This document shows, one piece after another, positions 50,599-60,459 of a stretch of DNA of 64,000 nucleotides. Origin of the DNA: Paraferrimonas haliotis (GTDB lineage Bacteria > Pseudomonadota > Gammaproteobacteria > Enterobacterales > Shewanellaceae). Position 1 is the first letter of the stretch; each line of letters starts with the position of its first letter. The notes beneath the pieces were generated by a model. The model was not told the DNA's origin and did no database searches. It saw only the letters and a list, made by a program, of their open reading frames with translations. Made by a program: the position numbers and the translations under genes. The stretch is from NCBI RefSeq assembly GCF_002282895.1, contig NZ_NRRB01000003.1, positions 475,489 to 539,488 on the forward strand, written 5' to 3'.

Positions 50599-53500
50599 TC
50601 ATGACTCTTCCATTACTCCATCAAGCATATCTACTACATCATTCAAGAGATCATCAGCCTGAGCAAAAATAAACTGCTTTAAAAACTGATCGATGCGAAT
50701 ATTGAGCTTAAAGGGCGGAATGCTTAGGCCATCTAATTTTTCAAAATAAACTTTGGCTTTTGCCTTATCAACAGTATCTTTAAGCGCGTCAAATCGACCG
50801 AAATTATTAAGGTTTTTCTCATTAACACTATCATTTAATAAGCTAACAAGCTGGCTTTTATCTAAACCTAACGCATTAACAATGGCATTAATCTGGGCAT
50901 TTTCAGCATTGTCTTTGTAGGTGTTGATGTAATCTCTGAAACTATGGCCTTCTATTAACTTTGCATCGCCACGCTGTAAATCATGTAAGAAAAGCTTGGC
51001 GTATTTTTGTTCAGCTTGCGTCAGTGAAGAAAATGACTTGTGCAGTTCGTTGAGCGTAAGCTCAATGCTGGCTTGATCATTATGCTGATTTAGCTCTTTT
51101 AAATATTTATCGAAGCGACTATTCATATAGTCGGCATCAATCTTTCCAGTGTCGATTTCCGTCAAATAGCCACTAATATCAAAAGGCACATCGCCGCCAC
51201 CCGCACCTCCACCATCACCTTTTGATGCGAGCTCTTTATAACGCAGCGCAAGGCTCAGGTAGGTTTGTTCATTAATGGCGAGAGTAACCTCATGTTCAGT
51301 ACCATGTTCGCCTGCTGAAGCGTCCGTAGTGAATGTATAGACCGACTGTTCCCAATGTAAACCTTGTACCTTCGCGGCTTCTAAATGCTGGTTAAACACT
51401 TTAAATAGTTCAGCAAACTTTGCGCACGCCTCAACATCTTCTGGCAGTTTTTCAAAATTTGCCACACCGGCACTAATGAACAACTCGGTAATATCACCGA
51501 ATAGTTCATTCATTGCTTCTAAGTTACTTTCTAGCCTATCAACAAATAACCCTATGGGTCTGTCGCCTGAGTATAGTTTTACCGCATCGTTAATATGTTG
51601 CTCCATCGTATGCGGGTAACGATAATAACGGATAACACCATGAGGCTTATCGGGGCCAAACAACCGATTGGTACGCGAGAAGGCTTGGATGATATTTTGG
51701 TATTTAATTACCTTATCTAAATACAAGACATTCAGCCACTTGGAGTCAAAACCGGTGAGCATTTGGTCTACAACAATCAATAAATCCAACTGTTTTGTAG
51801 GATCGGTATGAATACGCTCATAAGGTTTTTTGTGAGCAAGGCGTGCGGCTAGATCTTTCTTAAATGCTGCATGACGGGCAAAATCAAAATCGTGGCCATA
51901 ACGCGCATTATAGTCACGCATAATCTCATCCAAGCCATCACCTTTAAACGTTGGCCCACGGTCGCCACTGCCATCATTATCAATGTTGGGATCAAACAGT
52001 GCTGATACTTTTAAATCAGGCTGCGCAGCCTTTAATAGACGGTAATAATCAATGGCTTCAGCAATACTGTTAGTCGCCAAAATCGCATGAAATTTATTGC
52101 CTTGGCTTAGCACATCCCATTTGAGCAGAATATCTTCTACCACTTTGGCTTGGTGAGTCTCGCTTAGGTACTGACTTTTAGGTACGTAATCTTCAATACC
52201 TTTGAAGTATTTACCTGTAGCGTCTTTGTAGCCAGCCATAGGCACTTCATTCATAAAATAATTAAATTTTTTCTTTTTGGCAGGATTATCCATTGCTTCC
52301 GCTACAGATCCCGCCTTAGCTTGCTCTAGGGCGACAGCCTGCCTTAAGTCACCGTCCCTAAAAGTAGGCACTTTATAGGGATCAAAGCCGAGTACGTTAC
52401 CATCTCGAATACCATCAGCTATGCTGTAGCGGTGCAACTCATTGCCAAATACGGTACTGGTAGTATTGCCGTTTTTTTCATTTTCTTCTTGGATCGGCGT
52501 GCCAGTAAAACCAAAAAACAAGGCGCGGGGAAAGGTGCGTTTAATAATGATCAGCATGTCGCCAAACGTTGAACGGTGCGCCTCATCAATAATAAATACC
52601 AAGCGTTTAGCGCGGATTTTTTCAATATCTGCGCTATTTGTTGATATTAGCGTTGCAGTGCCTTCATCCTTCTCCCCATCACTTGAGACGTCTTCAAAAA
52701 TATTACTCATTTTTTGAATAGAGCTAACAATGAGGGTATCGGCTGGGGACGTGCTTTTTAACTTGGTTACCAACACATGAGTATTTTCGGTCGCTTGGAC
52801 ATCTTCACCATCGCCCGCAAAATTACGATATTCCGCCAGCGACTGGGTGCCAAGCTCGATTCTGTCCATTAAAAAAATGACTTTATCGGCATCTTTTGAT
52901 TGGGCAATCAGCTGTGCTGATTTAAAGCTGGTCATGGTTTTGCCCGAACCTGTGGTATGCCACACATAGCCGCCCAAGCGGTCTGGGTTATTAGCTGCAC
53001 TGCCCAGTTGTTGCCAGTTGGTTTTGGCTACCTTATCCGATATCGCATTGGCGGCGTAATACTGATAACTACGCATCACTTTAAGCACACCATCGGTATC
53101 ATCCGCCACGGTGTAAAAGCCAATCAACTGGTGCGCCATGGGAATGGATAACAGTGTCGAGGCGATGTCTTTCCAATGGTTCATGGGCTCGTTGTTAAAA
53201 TCGGCCCAATTGAATTGATAGTCTGGGTTAAATTTGCCATCTAGCCCTGGGTTAGCAAAGTATTTGGCCTCATTAGGCTCCATAGCAACAAACACTTGAA
53301 TGAGTGAAAATAGGCCACTAAAAATACCTTCTTTGGAATACTTTTCGATTTGGTTAACCGCTTGGCTTACTGGCACGCCACTGCGTTTAAGTTCAACATG
53401 AATGACCGGCATACCGTTAATCAGTAACAGCACATCACCACGTCTGTCATTACGCAGTGGGCTACCGCGTTCAAATTTCGGCTGCTGGACAATTTGGTAA

Positions 53501-53865
53501 CGGCTTTGACCAGCAGCAATTTCTTGGCGATCGTAGATTTTTAGGCTGACTTCTTTGCCAAGATGCAACTTGTCGGCAGCGTTATCGCGCTTAATCGCCA
53601 CAGTTTTGCCGTTGATTAACCCATTGAGTTTAAGCGGTGTTTTTAGCTCTTTGATCTGCTCAATAATCTGCTGCATTTCCGTTGCCGTCAGTGGCACATC
53701 GTTTAAGCGATCTTGCTGGCGATTGTTCTCAAATAAAATGTTCGCCCAGTTTTGCAGTAAATCCGCTTCGGTTTTGTTTTTAAGTATCTCGCTTTCCCAG
53801 CCCTTGTGGGTTAGTACCTCGATAAAGGCCTGCTCAAATTGCGCTTCGGTTTTAAAGGTGGTCAT
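50599..53865 (-). CDS. hsdR: HsdR, type I restriction motor and nuclease subunit
   Basis: The 1088-residue protein has an N-terminal nuclease domain with VIHVELK (about residue 175), a helicase core with Walker A TGSGKT (about residue 308) and DEAH in FIIDEAHRS (about residue 427), and a large helical C-terminal part. It translocates and cleaves unmodified DNA together with HsdM and HsdS. It is the last gene of hsdM-hsdS-hsdR, 14 bases after hsdS. Confidence 0.93.
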   Translation of the reverse strand: MTTFKTEAQFEQAFIEVLTHKGWESEILKNKTEADLLQNWANILFENNRQQDRLNDVPLTATEMQQIIEQIKELKTPLKLNGLINGKTVAIKRDNAADKLHLGKEVSLKIYDRQEIAAGQSRYQIVQQPKFERGSPLRNDRRGDVLLLINGMPVIHVELKRSGVPVSQAVNQIEKYSKEGIFSGLFSLIQVFVAMEPNEAKYFANPGLDGKFNPDYQFNWADFNNEPMNHWKDIASTLLSIPMAHQLIGFYTVADDTDGVLKVMRSYQYYAANAISDKVAKTNWQQLGSAANNPDRLGGYVWHTTGSGKTMTSFKSAQLIAQSKDADKVIFLMDRIELGTQSLAEYRNFAGDGEDVQATENTHVLVTKLKSTSPADTLIVSSIQKMSNIFEDVSSDGEKDEGTATLISTNSADIEKIRAKRLVFIIDEAHRSTFGDMLIIIKRTFPRALFFGFTGTPIQEENEKNGNTTSTVFGNELHRYSIADGIRDGNVLGFDPYKVPTFRDGDLRQAVALEQAKAGSVAEAMDNPAKKKKFNYFMNEVPMAGYKDATGKYFKGIEDYVPKSQYLSETHQAKVVEDILLKWDVLSQGNKFHAILATNSIAEAIDYYRLLKAAQPDLKVSALFDPNIDNDGSGDRGPTFKGDGLDEIMRDYNARYGHDFDFARHAAFKKDLAARLAHKKPYERIHTDPTKQLDLLIVVDQMLTGFDSKWLNVLYLDKVIKYQNIIQAFSRTNRLFGPDKPHGVIRYYRYPHTMEQHINDAVKLYSGDRPIGLFVDRLESNLEAMNELFGDITELFISAGVANFEKLPEDVEACAKFAELFKVFNQHLEAAKVQGLHWEQSVYTFTTDASAGEHGTEHEVTLAINEQTYLSLALRYKELASKGDGGGAGGGDVPFDISGYLTEIDTGKIDADYMNSRFDKYLKELNQHNDQASIELTLNELHKSFSSLTQAEQKYAKLFLHDLQRGDAKLIEGHSFRDYINTYKDNAENAQINAIVNALGLDKSQLVSLLNDSVNEKNLNNFGRFDALKDTVDKAKAKVYFEKLDGLSIPPFKLNIRIDQFLKQFIFAQADDLLNDVVDMLDGVMEES

Positions 53866-53879
53866 GGTGGTGCTCCCTG

Positions 53880-55118
53880 CTAAACAAACATTTTGTTCAA
53901 GCAGGCCTGCTTGATGTTATTGAGTTTAATGACTTGTTGTTGGTGTTGGTTGATTAGTGCGTCGAGTTTTTGGAAGTAGTTACCGATCTTTTGGCTTTCG
54001 GAAATATCCATTGGCACATAGAAACTTGATTTTGAGACCAGTCCCCAATCTGAACGAGGCATTTTTGAACCAGCTGATAGGTTTGAAATATATTCAAATC
54101 TATTGGTTTGAATTAAATAAAATAGGAATGTTTTTGCGACAGTTTCAGCACGTAATACCCAAAAATCACCAACTGCAATTCCATTAAAGTCAGCCAGAAA
54201 CCAGTTTCTTAGATATGGACGTAACTTTCCAAAAAGCACATCGTTGACTTCAAATTTCAAGCCTGCTTTAAAGATGGCTTTCTGAAAAATATCTTTATTG
54301 AGGCGGCCTTCCCCTGCAACTATATCTTCATATTCAACACAAGGAATACATCTACTTTGATGTTGTGTCGATACTCTGGTTGCTATAGATGAAAACTCTC
54401 TCTCCTCCCACTCCCCACTAAACCCGTTAAAGCGGATTTCTGGGATGGTTTCGCCTTGTTTGGGGAACATTTTTTCCAGCATGGCCTTTTTAATGCCACT
54501 GAGCTTGTCATGCTTTTGGTGGTGTTGGTTGATTAGGTTGTCGAGTTTTTGGAAGTAGTTTCCTATTTGAATTTGCTCTCCATTCGCACTCGGAAAATTA
54601 ACACTCGTATTTTTTAAAGTAGTCTTTGAGATTGACAATACTTTAGTACCTTGCATCAGAGGTAAAAGCTGATCATGGTATGACGACGAATTTAAATAAT
54701 ATCCAAGATATTTAGAAGCAAAGGGTAAATTAGGCCTAACTGCAATGGTGTGCAAACCTGACAAAATTACTTGTTCATCTATATTAAACAGCTCAGTGCA
54801 TTTACCAACTGTGCTATCTTCAGCGGCATCTGCAATTACAATATCACCATTTTTTAGCGCGGCATGTTTTTGCTTACTTACAACATTTTCATCTGTAACA
54901 AAAGGCATAGATGTATCGCTGGCATCAAGAATTTCGCCAAATTTAATTAACACATCGCCATAGTGAACATTTTTTGCAATACCATGCTCGTAATTTAGAT
55001 CGGCTCTCGATAAGGTATTGTTAGGAATATTGTCAAAACAATCTCCAAATGGTCTTTGCGCCCACTCCCCAATAAACCCATTAAAGCGAAGAACAGGCAC
55101 ATTCTTTTCAACATTCAT
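53880..55118 (-). CDS. hsdS: HsdS, type I specificity subunit
   Basis: The 412-residue protein has two target recognition domains. Each begins with a similar block (RFNGFIGEWAQRPF near residue 11, RFNGFSGEWEEREF near 227) and each ends with a conserved helix (NYFQKLDNLINQH near 188 and NYFQKLDALINQH near 383). The two recognition domains differ, so the target is bipartite and asymmetric; its sequence cannot be predicted. It lies between hsdM and hsdR. The repeated DNA at domain edges could allow domain exchange. Confidence 0.93.
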   Translation of the reverse strand: MNVEKNVPVLRFNGFIGEWAQRPFGDCFDNIPNNTLSRADLNYEHGIAKNVHYGDVLIKFGEILDASDTSMPFVTDENVVSKQKHAALKNGDIVIADAAEDSTVGKCTELFNIDEQVILSGLHTIAVRPNLPFASKYLGYYLNSSSYHDQLLPLMQGTKVLSISKTTLKNTSVNFPSANGEQIQIGNYFQKLDNLINQHHQKHDKLSGIKKAMLEKMFPKQGETIPEIRFNGFSGEWEEREFSSIATRVSTQHQSRCIPCVEYEDIVAGEGRLNKDIFQKAIFKAGLKFEVNDVLFGKLRPYLRNWFLADFNGIAVGDFWVLRAETVAKTFLFYLIQTNRFEYISNLSAGSKMPRSDWGLVSKSSFYVPMDISESQKIGNYFQKLDALINQHQQQVIKLNNIKQACLNKMFV

Positions 55119-55120
55119 GC

Positions 55121-57763
55121 TTATACCCCCTTCAACAAGCTGGTAAGCTCATTCAAGCCCTGCATATCAAACTCATTACCAGTAAGTTCGCCCATCATGT
55201 CGGCCAGTTTTTGCTCAGTGGTTTTGATTTCATTCGCGACTTGCGAATAGGTCACCGCGTATTTATCGGCAAGGGCTTGCACTTGGCTGGTCAACAGAGA
55301 AATAACGGCACTTGGCATGGCAACAAGCTCTTGACTTAATGGCGCGATCCATTTGAGGTGCAGCAATTCATTGACTTGATCATCGCTTAAACCTTCGATG
55401 GTGGTTTTGGTTTTTAAATGCAGGGCGAATTGAGCTTCTTTGACTGCTTTTTTCAGCTTTTTCTCTTCGTCGATGAGTTTATTGGCCTTAATGATTTTCG
55501 CTTTATAACTTTCTTCTGGCTCAGGGCTGTCGGCTGAGAACTTAGTTTTGGTCTCTTTTTGCTCTTTTAGGAAAGCTTTCGCCGCCTTGGTGACTTCGGC
55601 ATTGGCAAAGCCGTCTTTGCTTTCTTTTACCGTGTCTTGCTCTTTGTCTTCTTCGCTTAGTGATTCGAGTATTTCTTCCAGCGAGCTGGCGATTTCGACA
55701 AGGCGGTTTTCTTGTTTTGCCAGTGCCGCTAGGTCATCGCTCAAGTAGGTTTGTTGTACTAAATCAAATGGCATGATGTGGCCTTTCCAGCCATCTTGTA
55801 CTTCGGTGTCTTTGCCCTTAACCTTTTTAACCACGATATTAGGGTCAACTTGCTTAGTGGCGGCGAAGCCTTCGGTTTGCATCACTTCCAAATCGGTACT
55901 GATAACTTGCCATTGGTTGTTTAAAAACTGATAGGCCTGGTATTTGTCGATGAGGGCAACGCTGCTTAAGCGTGTGAAAAGCTCGGTGCTTAATTCAGGC
56001 TCTTGCTGGTTGCGGTTAACCGCTTGCCAGCCTTGAATTAGGGTATTGTTTAAATAGTCATCAAAGCTGCTGTTGCCATTGGTTCCATCAAACGCCTGGT
56101 TGTAGGCAGTGACAAACTCTACCACTTGTGAGTGCTGGGTAATGGTTGCATTAACGTCTTGTTTGGCAATGGCTAATTCACTGTAGGCGGCAGACTTGGC
56201 CACAAACAGCGCATCATGCAATTGCGGGAATGCTTGCCAATATTGGTGTAACTGCGCAATTTCGCTATTGGGGATGCCACCTAGCATAGTCGCGTGTAAA
56301 TCCCAGCTTTCAGCCGCTGGTGACGAGTCTACATAACGCGGTATGTTTAAGTTGTAGCCGTTGTCGCGCAGGGTTTGTTTGCTGACTACTTGCGAAAATT
56401 TTTCGATGCTTTCGCGATTGATGACGGAATCAACAATGCGCTTGATGTCACTGGCTTGCAGTTTGTTATTTTTGCCTTCTTTAACATAGTGCTTGGAGGC
56501 ATCCACAATTAATACGTCATTCTGCGGTTTTTCAATAGAGCCACGCTTCTGCTTAAGCACCAAAATAACGGTAGGAATACCAGTACCAAAAAAGATATTA
56601 GAAGGTAAGCCGATAATGGCATCAATGTGGTTTTGCTCAATCAATTGCTTGCGAATTTCGCCTTCTTCACCGCCACGGAACAACACGCCATGGGGCAAAA
56701 CAATGGTCATAATGCCATCGGGTTTTAGGTGGTAAAGGTCGTGTAGCAAAAAGGCAAAATCGGCTTTGGTTTTGGGCGCTAAGCCAAAACGCGAATAACG
56801 TGGATCGCTGTCTTTAAAGCTTGGGTCCCACGCTTGTGAATAAGGGGGGTTAGAAACGACCGCATCCACATACAGTGCATGATAAGTACCTTGTGGGTCG
56901 TTCTCATCAAAGTATGGCCAGTCGTCTTCTAAGGTGTCACCGTTACGGGTTTTGATGTTGCTGGCTTTAATCCCGCGCATGATCAGGTTCATACGGGTCA
57001 AGTTATAGGTATTGGCTTTCAGCTCTTGGGCATAATAGGTAATGCTGTCTTTGCTTTTGGCGTATTTTTCGACCGCTTCACCAATATTAATCAGTAACGA
57101 ACCCGAGCCCGACGTTGGGTCGTAAATCTCGATGGTGTCTTTGTGTTTTAATTCGTGGGCGATGATGAGCGACATAAGTACCGAGACTTCATGCGGCGTG
57201 TAGAACTCACCGGCTTTTTTACCGGCATTGGCGGCAAATTTTTCAATCAGGTATTCATAGATGTAACCCAGTACGTCATAGCCTTGCTTACCGTTCATTG
57301 GGATACTTTTGATTAAATGCAGTAGGTCACTAATGGCTTTTGTGCGCTTACCCGCGCTTTCACCCAGTTTGCTAAGACCCGTTTCGAGTGTGGTGAAAAT
57401 TCCTTCAAACAATTTTTTGTAGGTAGGCGAAATCAAACGGCTAAAGGCGGATAGCGCATCGCGCACGTTAGACTCGTCAAAGTCGAATGCAGGATCAACC
57501 CAAGTAGCAAACAAATTATCGTAAGCGATGAAATAACCTAGATTGTCTTGAATGTACTTGACCGTGTCCGCGTCTTCTTCGTTTAAGGCTTTAATGTCTT
57601 CAGGTGTCATTCCTTCTTTGGTGACAAACTGAACTAACTGGTCGCTCAGGTACTTGTAAAAAATGAAACCTAAGATGTAGTCTTTGTATTCGTTAGCTTC
57701 GATTTTTGAGCGCATCTGGTTGGCTGATTCCCAGATTTTTGCAGCTAATTGTTGTTTGTTCAT
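55121..57763 (-). CDS. hsdM: HsdM, type I N6-adenine methyltransferase subunit, long form
   Basis: The protein has the HsdM N-terminal helical domain (residues 5-135) and an N6-methyltransferase domain with DPTSGSGSLL (about residue 217, SAM binding) and NPPYSQAW (about residue 310, catalytic). At 880 residues it is far longer than the classical about 520. The additional C-terminal 350 residues contain a Lys/Glu-rich coiled coil (about residues 680-790) of unknown role. It is two bases before hsdS and follows the WYL regulator. Confidence 0.93.
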   Translation of the reverse strand: MNKQQLAAKIWESANQMRSKIEANEYKDYILGFIFYKYLSDQLVQFVTKEGMTPEDIKALNEEDADTVKYIQDNLGYFIAYDNLFATWVDPAFDFDESNVRDALSAFSRLISPTYKKLFEGIFTTLETGLSKLGESAGKRTKAISDLLHLIKSIPMNGKQGYDVLGYIYEYLIEKFAANAGKKAGEFYTPHEVSVLMSLIIAHELKHKDTIEIYDPTSGSGSLLINIGEAVEKYAKSKDSITYYAQELKANTYNLTRMNLIMRGIKASNIKTRNGDTLEDDWPYFDENDPQGTYHALYVDAVVSNPPYSQAWDPSFKDSDPRYSRFGLAPKTKADFAFLLHDLYHLKPDGIMTIVLPHGVLFRGGEEGEIRKQLIEQNHIDAIIGLPSNIFFGTGIPTVILVLKQKRGSIEKPQNDVLIVDASKHYVKEGKNNKLQASDIKRIVDSVINRESIEKFSQVVSKQTLRDNGYNLNIPRYVDSSPAAESWDLHATMLGGIPNSEIAQLHQYWQAFPQLHDALFVAKSAAYSELAIAKQDVNATITQHSQVVEFVTAYNQAFDGTNGNSSFDDYLNNTLIQGWQAVNRNQQEPELSTELFTRLSSVALIDKYQAYQFLNNQWQVISTDLEVMQTEGFAATKQVDPNIVVKKVKGKDTEVQDGWKGHIMPFDLVQQTYLSDDLAALAKQENRLVEIASSLEEILESLSEEDKEQDTVKESKDGFANAEVTKAAKAFLKEQKETKTKFSADSPEPEESYKAKIIKANKLIDEEKKLKKAVKEAQFALHLKTKTTIEGLSDDQVNELLHLKWIAPLSQELVAMPSAVISLLTSQVQALADKYAVTYSQVANEIKTTEQKLADMMGELTGNEFDMQGLNELTSLLKGV

Positions 57764-57771
57764 GTTATTTC

Positions 57772-58734
57772 CTATTCTGTGACCATATCGAAACCAGGCG
57801 CAATCGCAAGGTTACCGACACCGTATAAAGTTTGATAATTTTTTAACCACAAATGGAATTCGGGTGTTTTTAACTGAGCCTCTTTGGAACAATCGACATT
57901 CCAAAGCCGAAGCAAGTACCCCGCAGTTGCTGCTCTGATCTCAACCTTCATCACGCCACCTTTCATGCCATAGTCCAGCTCTATCGCTTCGCTGTGCTCA
58001 ATACGTGGGTGTGGCACTAACTCCAGCTCTACAAAGCGATTCCATTGCCGATCTTGGGTTTCAAGTTCAGCCTCTGACAGAATGGAATCTTCAAGCACAA
58101 CCGCTGCTTTTATGCGGGTCAATACAAAGTCTCGAAATTCACCATGTTTGCGGTCAAAACCACGAACGTGCCAACGCAGGCCATTGTCCACCAGCGTATG
58201 CGGCACAATTTCACGCGTGGTTTCACCGCTCGATAACGACACATAGGTGATACTCAAGGCTTTGCCTTTGTGTATGGCCTCGGTGACTTTCGCTACTATC
58301 GATAAACTCGGCTTGTTAAGGTGATAAGGCGCTTCACAGGCCAGAGGCGGTTTTACCTTTCCAGTAAAGCCATCACCGTACCCTTGGCTAATGGTTGCCA
58401 GTGTTCTCACAACGTCATAGTCGAACAAGGGCTCAAAGGCTTCACCACGCTTATGCAACTTGAGCTTTTGGTCATACTCAATGTTGCCTGGTGCAAGCTC
58501 TCGGTACATTGTGAAGTCTTTCGTTGCTTGTGCGGCCGCTATGCTGAAGCGATCGACTAAATCCGCCCGCACCGCTTCGCCCTTAAACAATAAGGTGAAA
58601 TCGATGTGGGCAATGCGATCCCTGGTTGCTTGTGGCAACTGCGCTAACTGCGAAAGCCTATCTGGCTTTCCTTTCGCACTTTCTTTAGCGAGTGTACTCG
58701 CTGCTACCGTCTGTTTCAGACCATCATTTGTCAT
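57772..58734 (-). CDS. WYL-domain transcriptional regulator of the hsd operon
   Basis: The 320-residue protein has an N-terminal winged-helix part (about residues 25-120), a WYL domain with ALSITYVSLSSGETTREIVPH and WHVRGFDRKHGEFRDF (about residues 165-225), and a C-terminal extension domain. Its position eight bases ahead of hsdM resembles the BrxR/CapW group, which repress defence operons and are released by a nucleic-acid or nucleotide signal. Control of hsdM-S-R is therefore likely. Confidence 0.8.
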   Translation of the reverse strand: MTNDGLKQTVAASTLAKESAKGKPDRLSQLAQLPQATRDRIAHIDFTLLFKGEAVRADLVDRFSIAAAQATKDFTMYRELAPGNIEYDQKLKLHKRGEAFEPLFDYDVVRTLATISQGYGDGFTGKVKPPLACEAPYHLNKPSLSIVAKVTEAIHKGKALSITYVSLSSGETTREIVPHTLVDNGLRWHVRGFDRKHGEFRDFVLTRIKAAVVLEDSILSEAELETQDRQWNRFVELELVPHPRIEHSEAIELDYGMKGGVMKVEIRAATAGYLLRLWNVDCSKEAQLKTPEFHLWLKNYQTLYGVGNLAIAPGFDMVTE

Positions 58735-59051
58735 GCGTCTTGTTTATCCAATTCAACCAGATTCTTAAAACTCTGTTTATAAAATACGGACCGACATCGC
58801 GTAATCACATTGAAAGGCATGGCACATGGCTGCTCTTTGTCCGCAATGACTTAGCAATCTCTACCGGTTGAAGCTGGACAGATGGCTATAAAACACTGAA
58901 TAGGCTTCAACCTAATTAATTTTATTAGGTGTCATCCTATCACAAATTATTTTGTAGGGAAGACTAAGCGGCAACTTTTTGATCTTGATTGCAATTGCCG
59001 CTCAGTTATGGGCGTGAAGGCCTTGTTTCGTGTCATTGCTGATAGCCGCTA
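58735..59051. other. Intergenic region upstream of the WYL-hsd operon
   Basis: About 320 bp without a supportable gene. It should hold the hsd operon promoter; TATTTTATAAAC on the minus strand about 50 bases before the WYL gene could be a -10 region. Three inverted repeats are present: GGTTGAAGC / GCTTCAACC (58866-58912), ACCTAAT / ATTAGGT (58910-58930) and GCGGCAA / TTGCCGC (58968-59001). Confidence 0.55.
58866..58930. repeat. Nested inverted repeats upstream of the WYL regulator gene
   Basis: A perfect 9-bp repeat (58866-58874 with 58904-58912) and a perfect 7-bp repeat (58910-58916 with 58924-58930) adjoin and share three bases. They could be operator half-sites for the WYL protein or remnants of an insertion boundary. 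Confidence 0.5.
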
Positions 59052-59351
59052 TCAATGCGCTACCCGAACCAGTGGCACCACGATGTTGCCGCGATGAGAG
59101 ACCCCTTTGTCCGACTCTGTAGACATCAGAACGCGTTGCTCACTTTCCCGAACGCGCCTAGCAACTTCTGCCTGAGCTGGTAGCAATGGCAGCATCCCTT
59201 CAGCAATCGCGTCCGGTGCAGACTCTTGGCCACAGGACATCAAGTGCTTCCATGGATCTTTAAGAAAGCGCTCGAACGTGATGCCAAATTCAATGATGCG
59301 GGCAGAGACGAAGATTTCGCCCCAGTATTCAATGTAGGTGTCTTGGTACAT
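59052..59351 (-). CDS. Hypothetical 99-aa core protein
   Basis: A 99-residue soluble protein. The N-terminal half has an aromatic-rich segment (MYQDTYIEYWGEIFVSARIIEF, residues 1-22, read as alternating aromatic and acidic residues) and FLKDPWKHL. The C-terminal half is Arg/Glu-rich. Genes of this size lie at this position in SXT/R391 elements, between rumA and the hotspot downstream of traI. I cannot assign a function. GAATCTTTCC-type sequence upstream gives AGGAA as ribosome binding site. Confidence 0.6.
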   Translation of the reverse strand: MYQDTYIEYWGEIFVSARIIEFGITFERFLKDPWKHLMSCGQESAPDAIAEGMLPLLPAQAEVARRVRESEQRVLMSTESDKGVSHRGNIVVPLVRVAH

Positions 59352-59550
59352 GGAAAGATTCCTCTTGATGGTTATATACCCTGCCTACTTCCAGCCGCAG
59401 CGGTGTTACCTGCATTCGCTCACCCCAATCACATAGAAGACCTATGCTCATGGGGACTCGCTCACTTGCCGCCTAACTGCAACACCAAGTAGTTTGGGTA
59501 TAACGTAAGTTCACTTTCCATTTTCCAGAGGTTTTCAAATATGCAAGAGG

Positions 59551-60459
59551 CTATGACAAAGCTTTAAATCGATTGCGGGCATCTTTGTAGTCATAGTGGG
59601 CATGTTCTGAGCCACGATGGTACAAATCATCCAGGTAAGCTTGCTCCAGCGGCAACTCGTCTTCGCTGATTTCGCGCCACCAATGCTTGTTGGCACCTTT
59701 AACGCCGTCATGCCAACGGTAACCACGTTCTTTTAAATAGTCCTTTACGTCAAACGGCGCACCAAACGCACGAACTAACACAGTTCGCCTGTCTGCTTCA
59801 GACAACAAGTTTGCAACGGACTCGGGCAACAAATGGAACAACCAGGCCATCGCCAAACAATCGGTTGCGGCTCGGTGTCCTTCATAAAACCAACCTAAGC
59901 GAAGCAGCAGGTACTCAAGCTTTCGACTTTCAAAACCCAGCGCCTTCCAATCTATGCCACTGGCTGAACAGGCCCAAGATAGATGGCCTAATGCAGCAAA
60001 CCGCTTTTCAAAGAAAGGACGATCAAACTGTGCATTGTGTGCAACCACCAGCGGATCATCGGATAACCAACTCGCTACAATTGCATCATCAATGCGCTGG
60101 CCTTGCACCATATCATCGGTGATACCGGTTAACTCGGTGATCAGCTCGGGGATTGGCTTGCCGGGATCTTCATACAGGCTGATCACATCAACAATCGACA
60201 CAATCCGCATAGCTGATGGGCTGTAAAGCACCTTAACCATACCAAGCTCAATAATGGACTCGTCATCGGCAGACAGTCCGGTTGTCTCTGTATCGAGCAG
60301 CACCATTGGCTGTTCATCACCGACCACAGGAGAAAGTTCAAGTGGCCAGGACTGCGGTTCACGCGTTAATGGAATGCGCTCCAGCAATCTAAAATCTTCT
60401 GGTCTTTCTGGGATCTCCGCGAGGCGCTCTAGCGGAAATGGCGCAGGGGCTCTTGTCAT
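59551..60459 (-). CDS. DnaQ-like DEDDh 3'-5' exonuclease
   Basis: The 302-residue protein carries the three exonuclease motifs: LDTETTGLSADD (Exo I, about residues 55-66), VAHNAQFDRPFF (Exo II, about 138-149) and HRAATDCLAMAW (Exo III with the DEDDh His, about 193-204). It may proofread or trim DNA during transfer, or serve an accessory polymerase; neither is shown. The C-terminal 90 residues (GYRWHDGVKGANKHWWREI) are unassigned. It is conserved next to rumA in SXT/R391 elements. Confidence 0.85.
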   Translation of the reverse strand: MTRAPAPFPLERLAEIPERPEDFRLLERIPLTREPQSWPLELSPVVGDEQPMVLLDTETTGLSADDESIIELGMVKVLYSPSAMRIVSIVDVISLYEDPGKPIPELITELTGITDDMVQGQRIDDAIVASWLSDDPLVVAHNAQFDRPFFEKRFAALGHLSWACSASGIDWKALGFESRKLEYLLLRLGWFYEGHRAATDCLAMAWLFHLLPESVANLLSEADRRTVLVRAFGAPFDVKDYLKERGYRWHDGVKGANKHWWREISEDELPLEQAYLDDLYHRGSEHAHYDYKDARNRFKALS

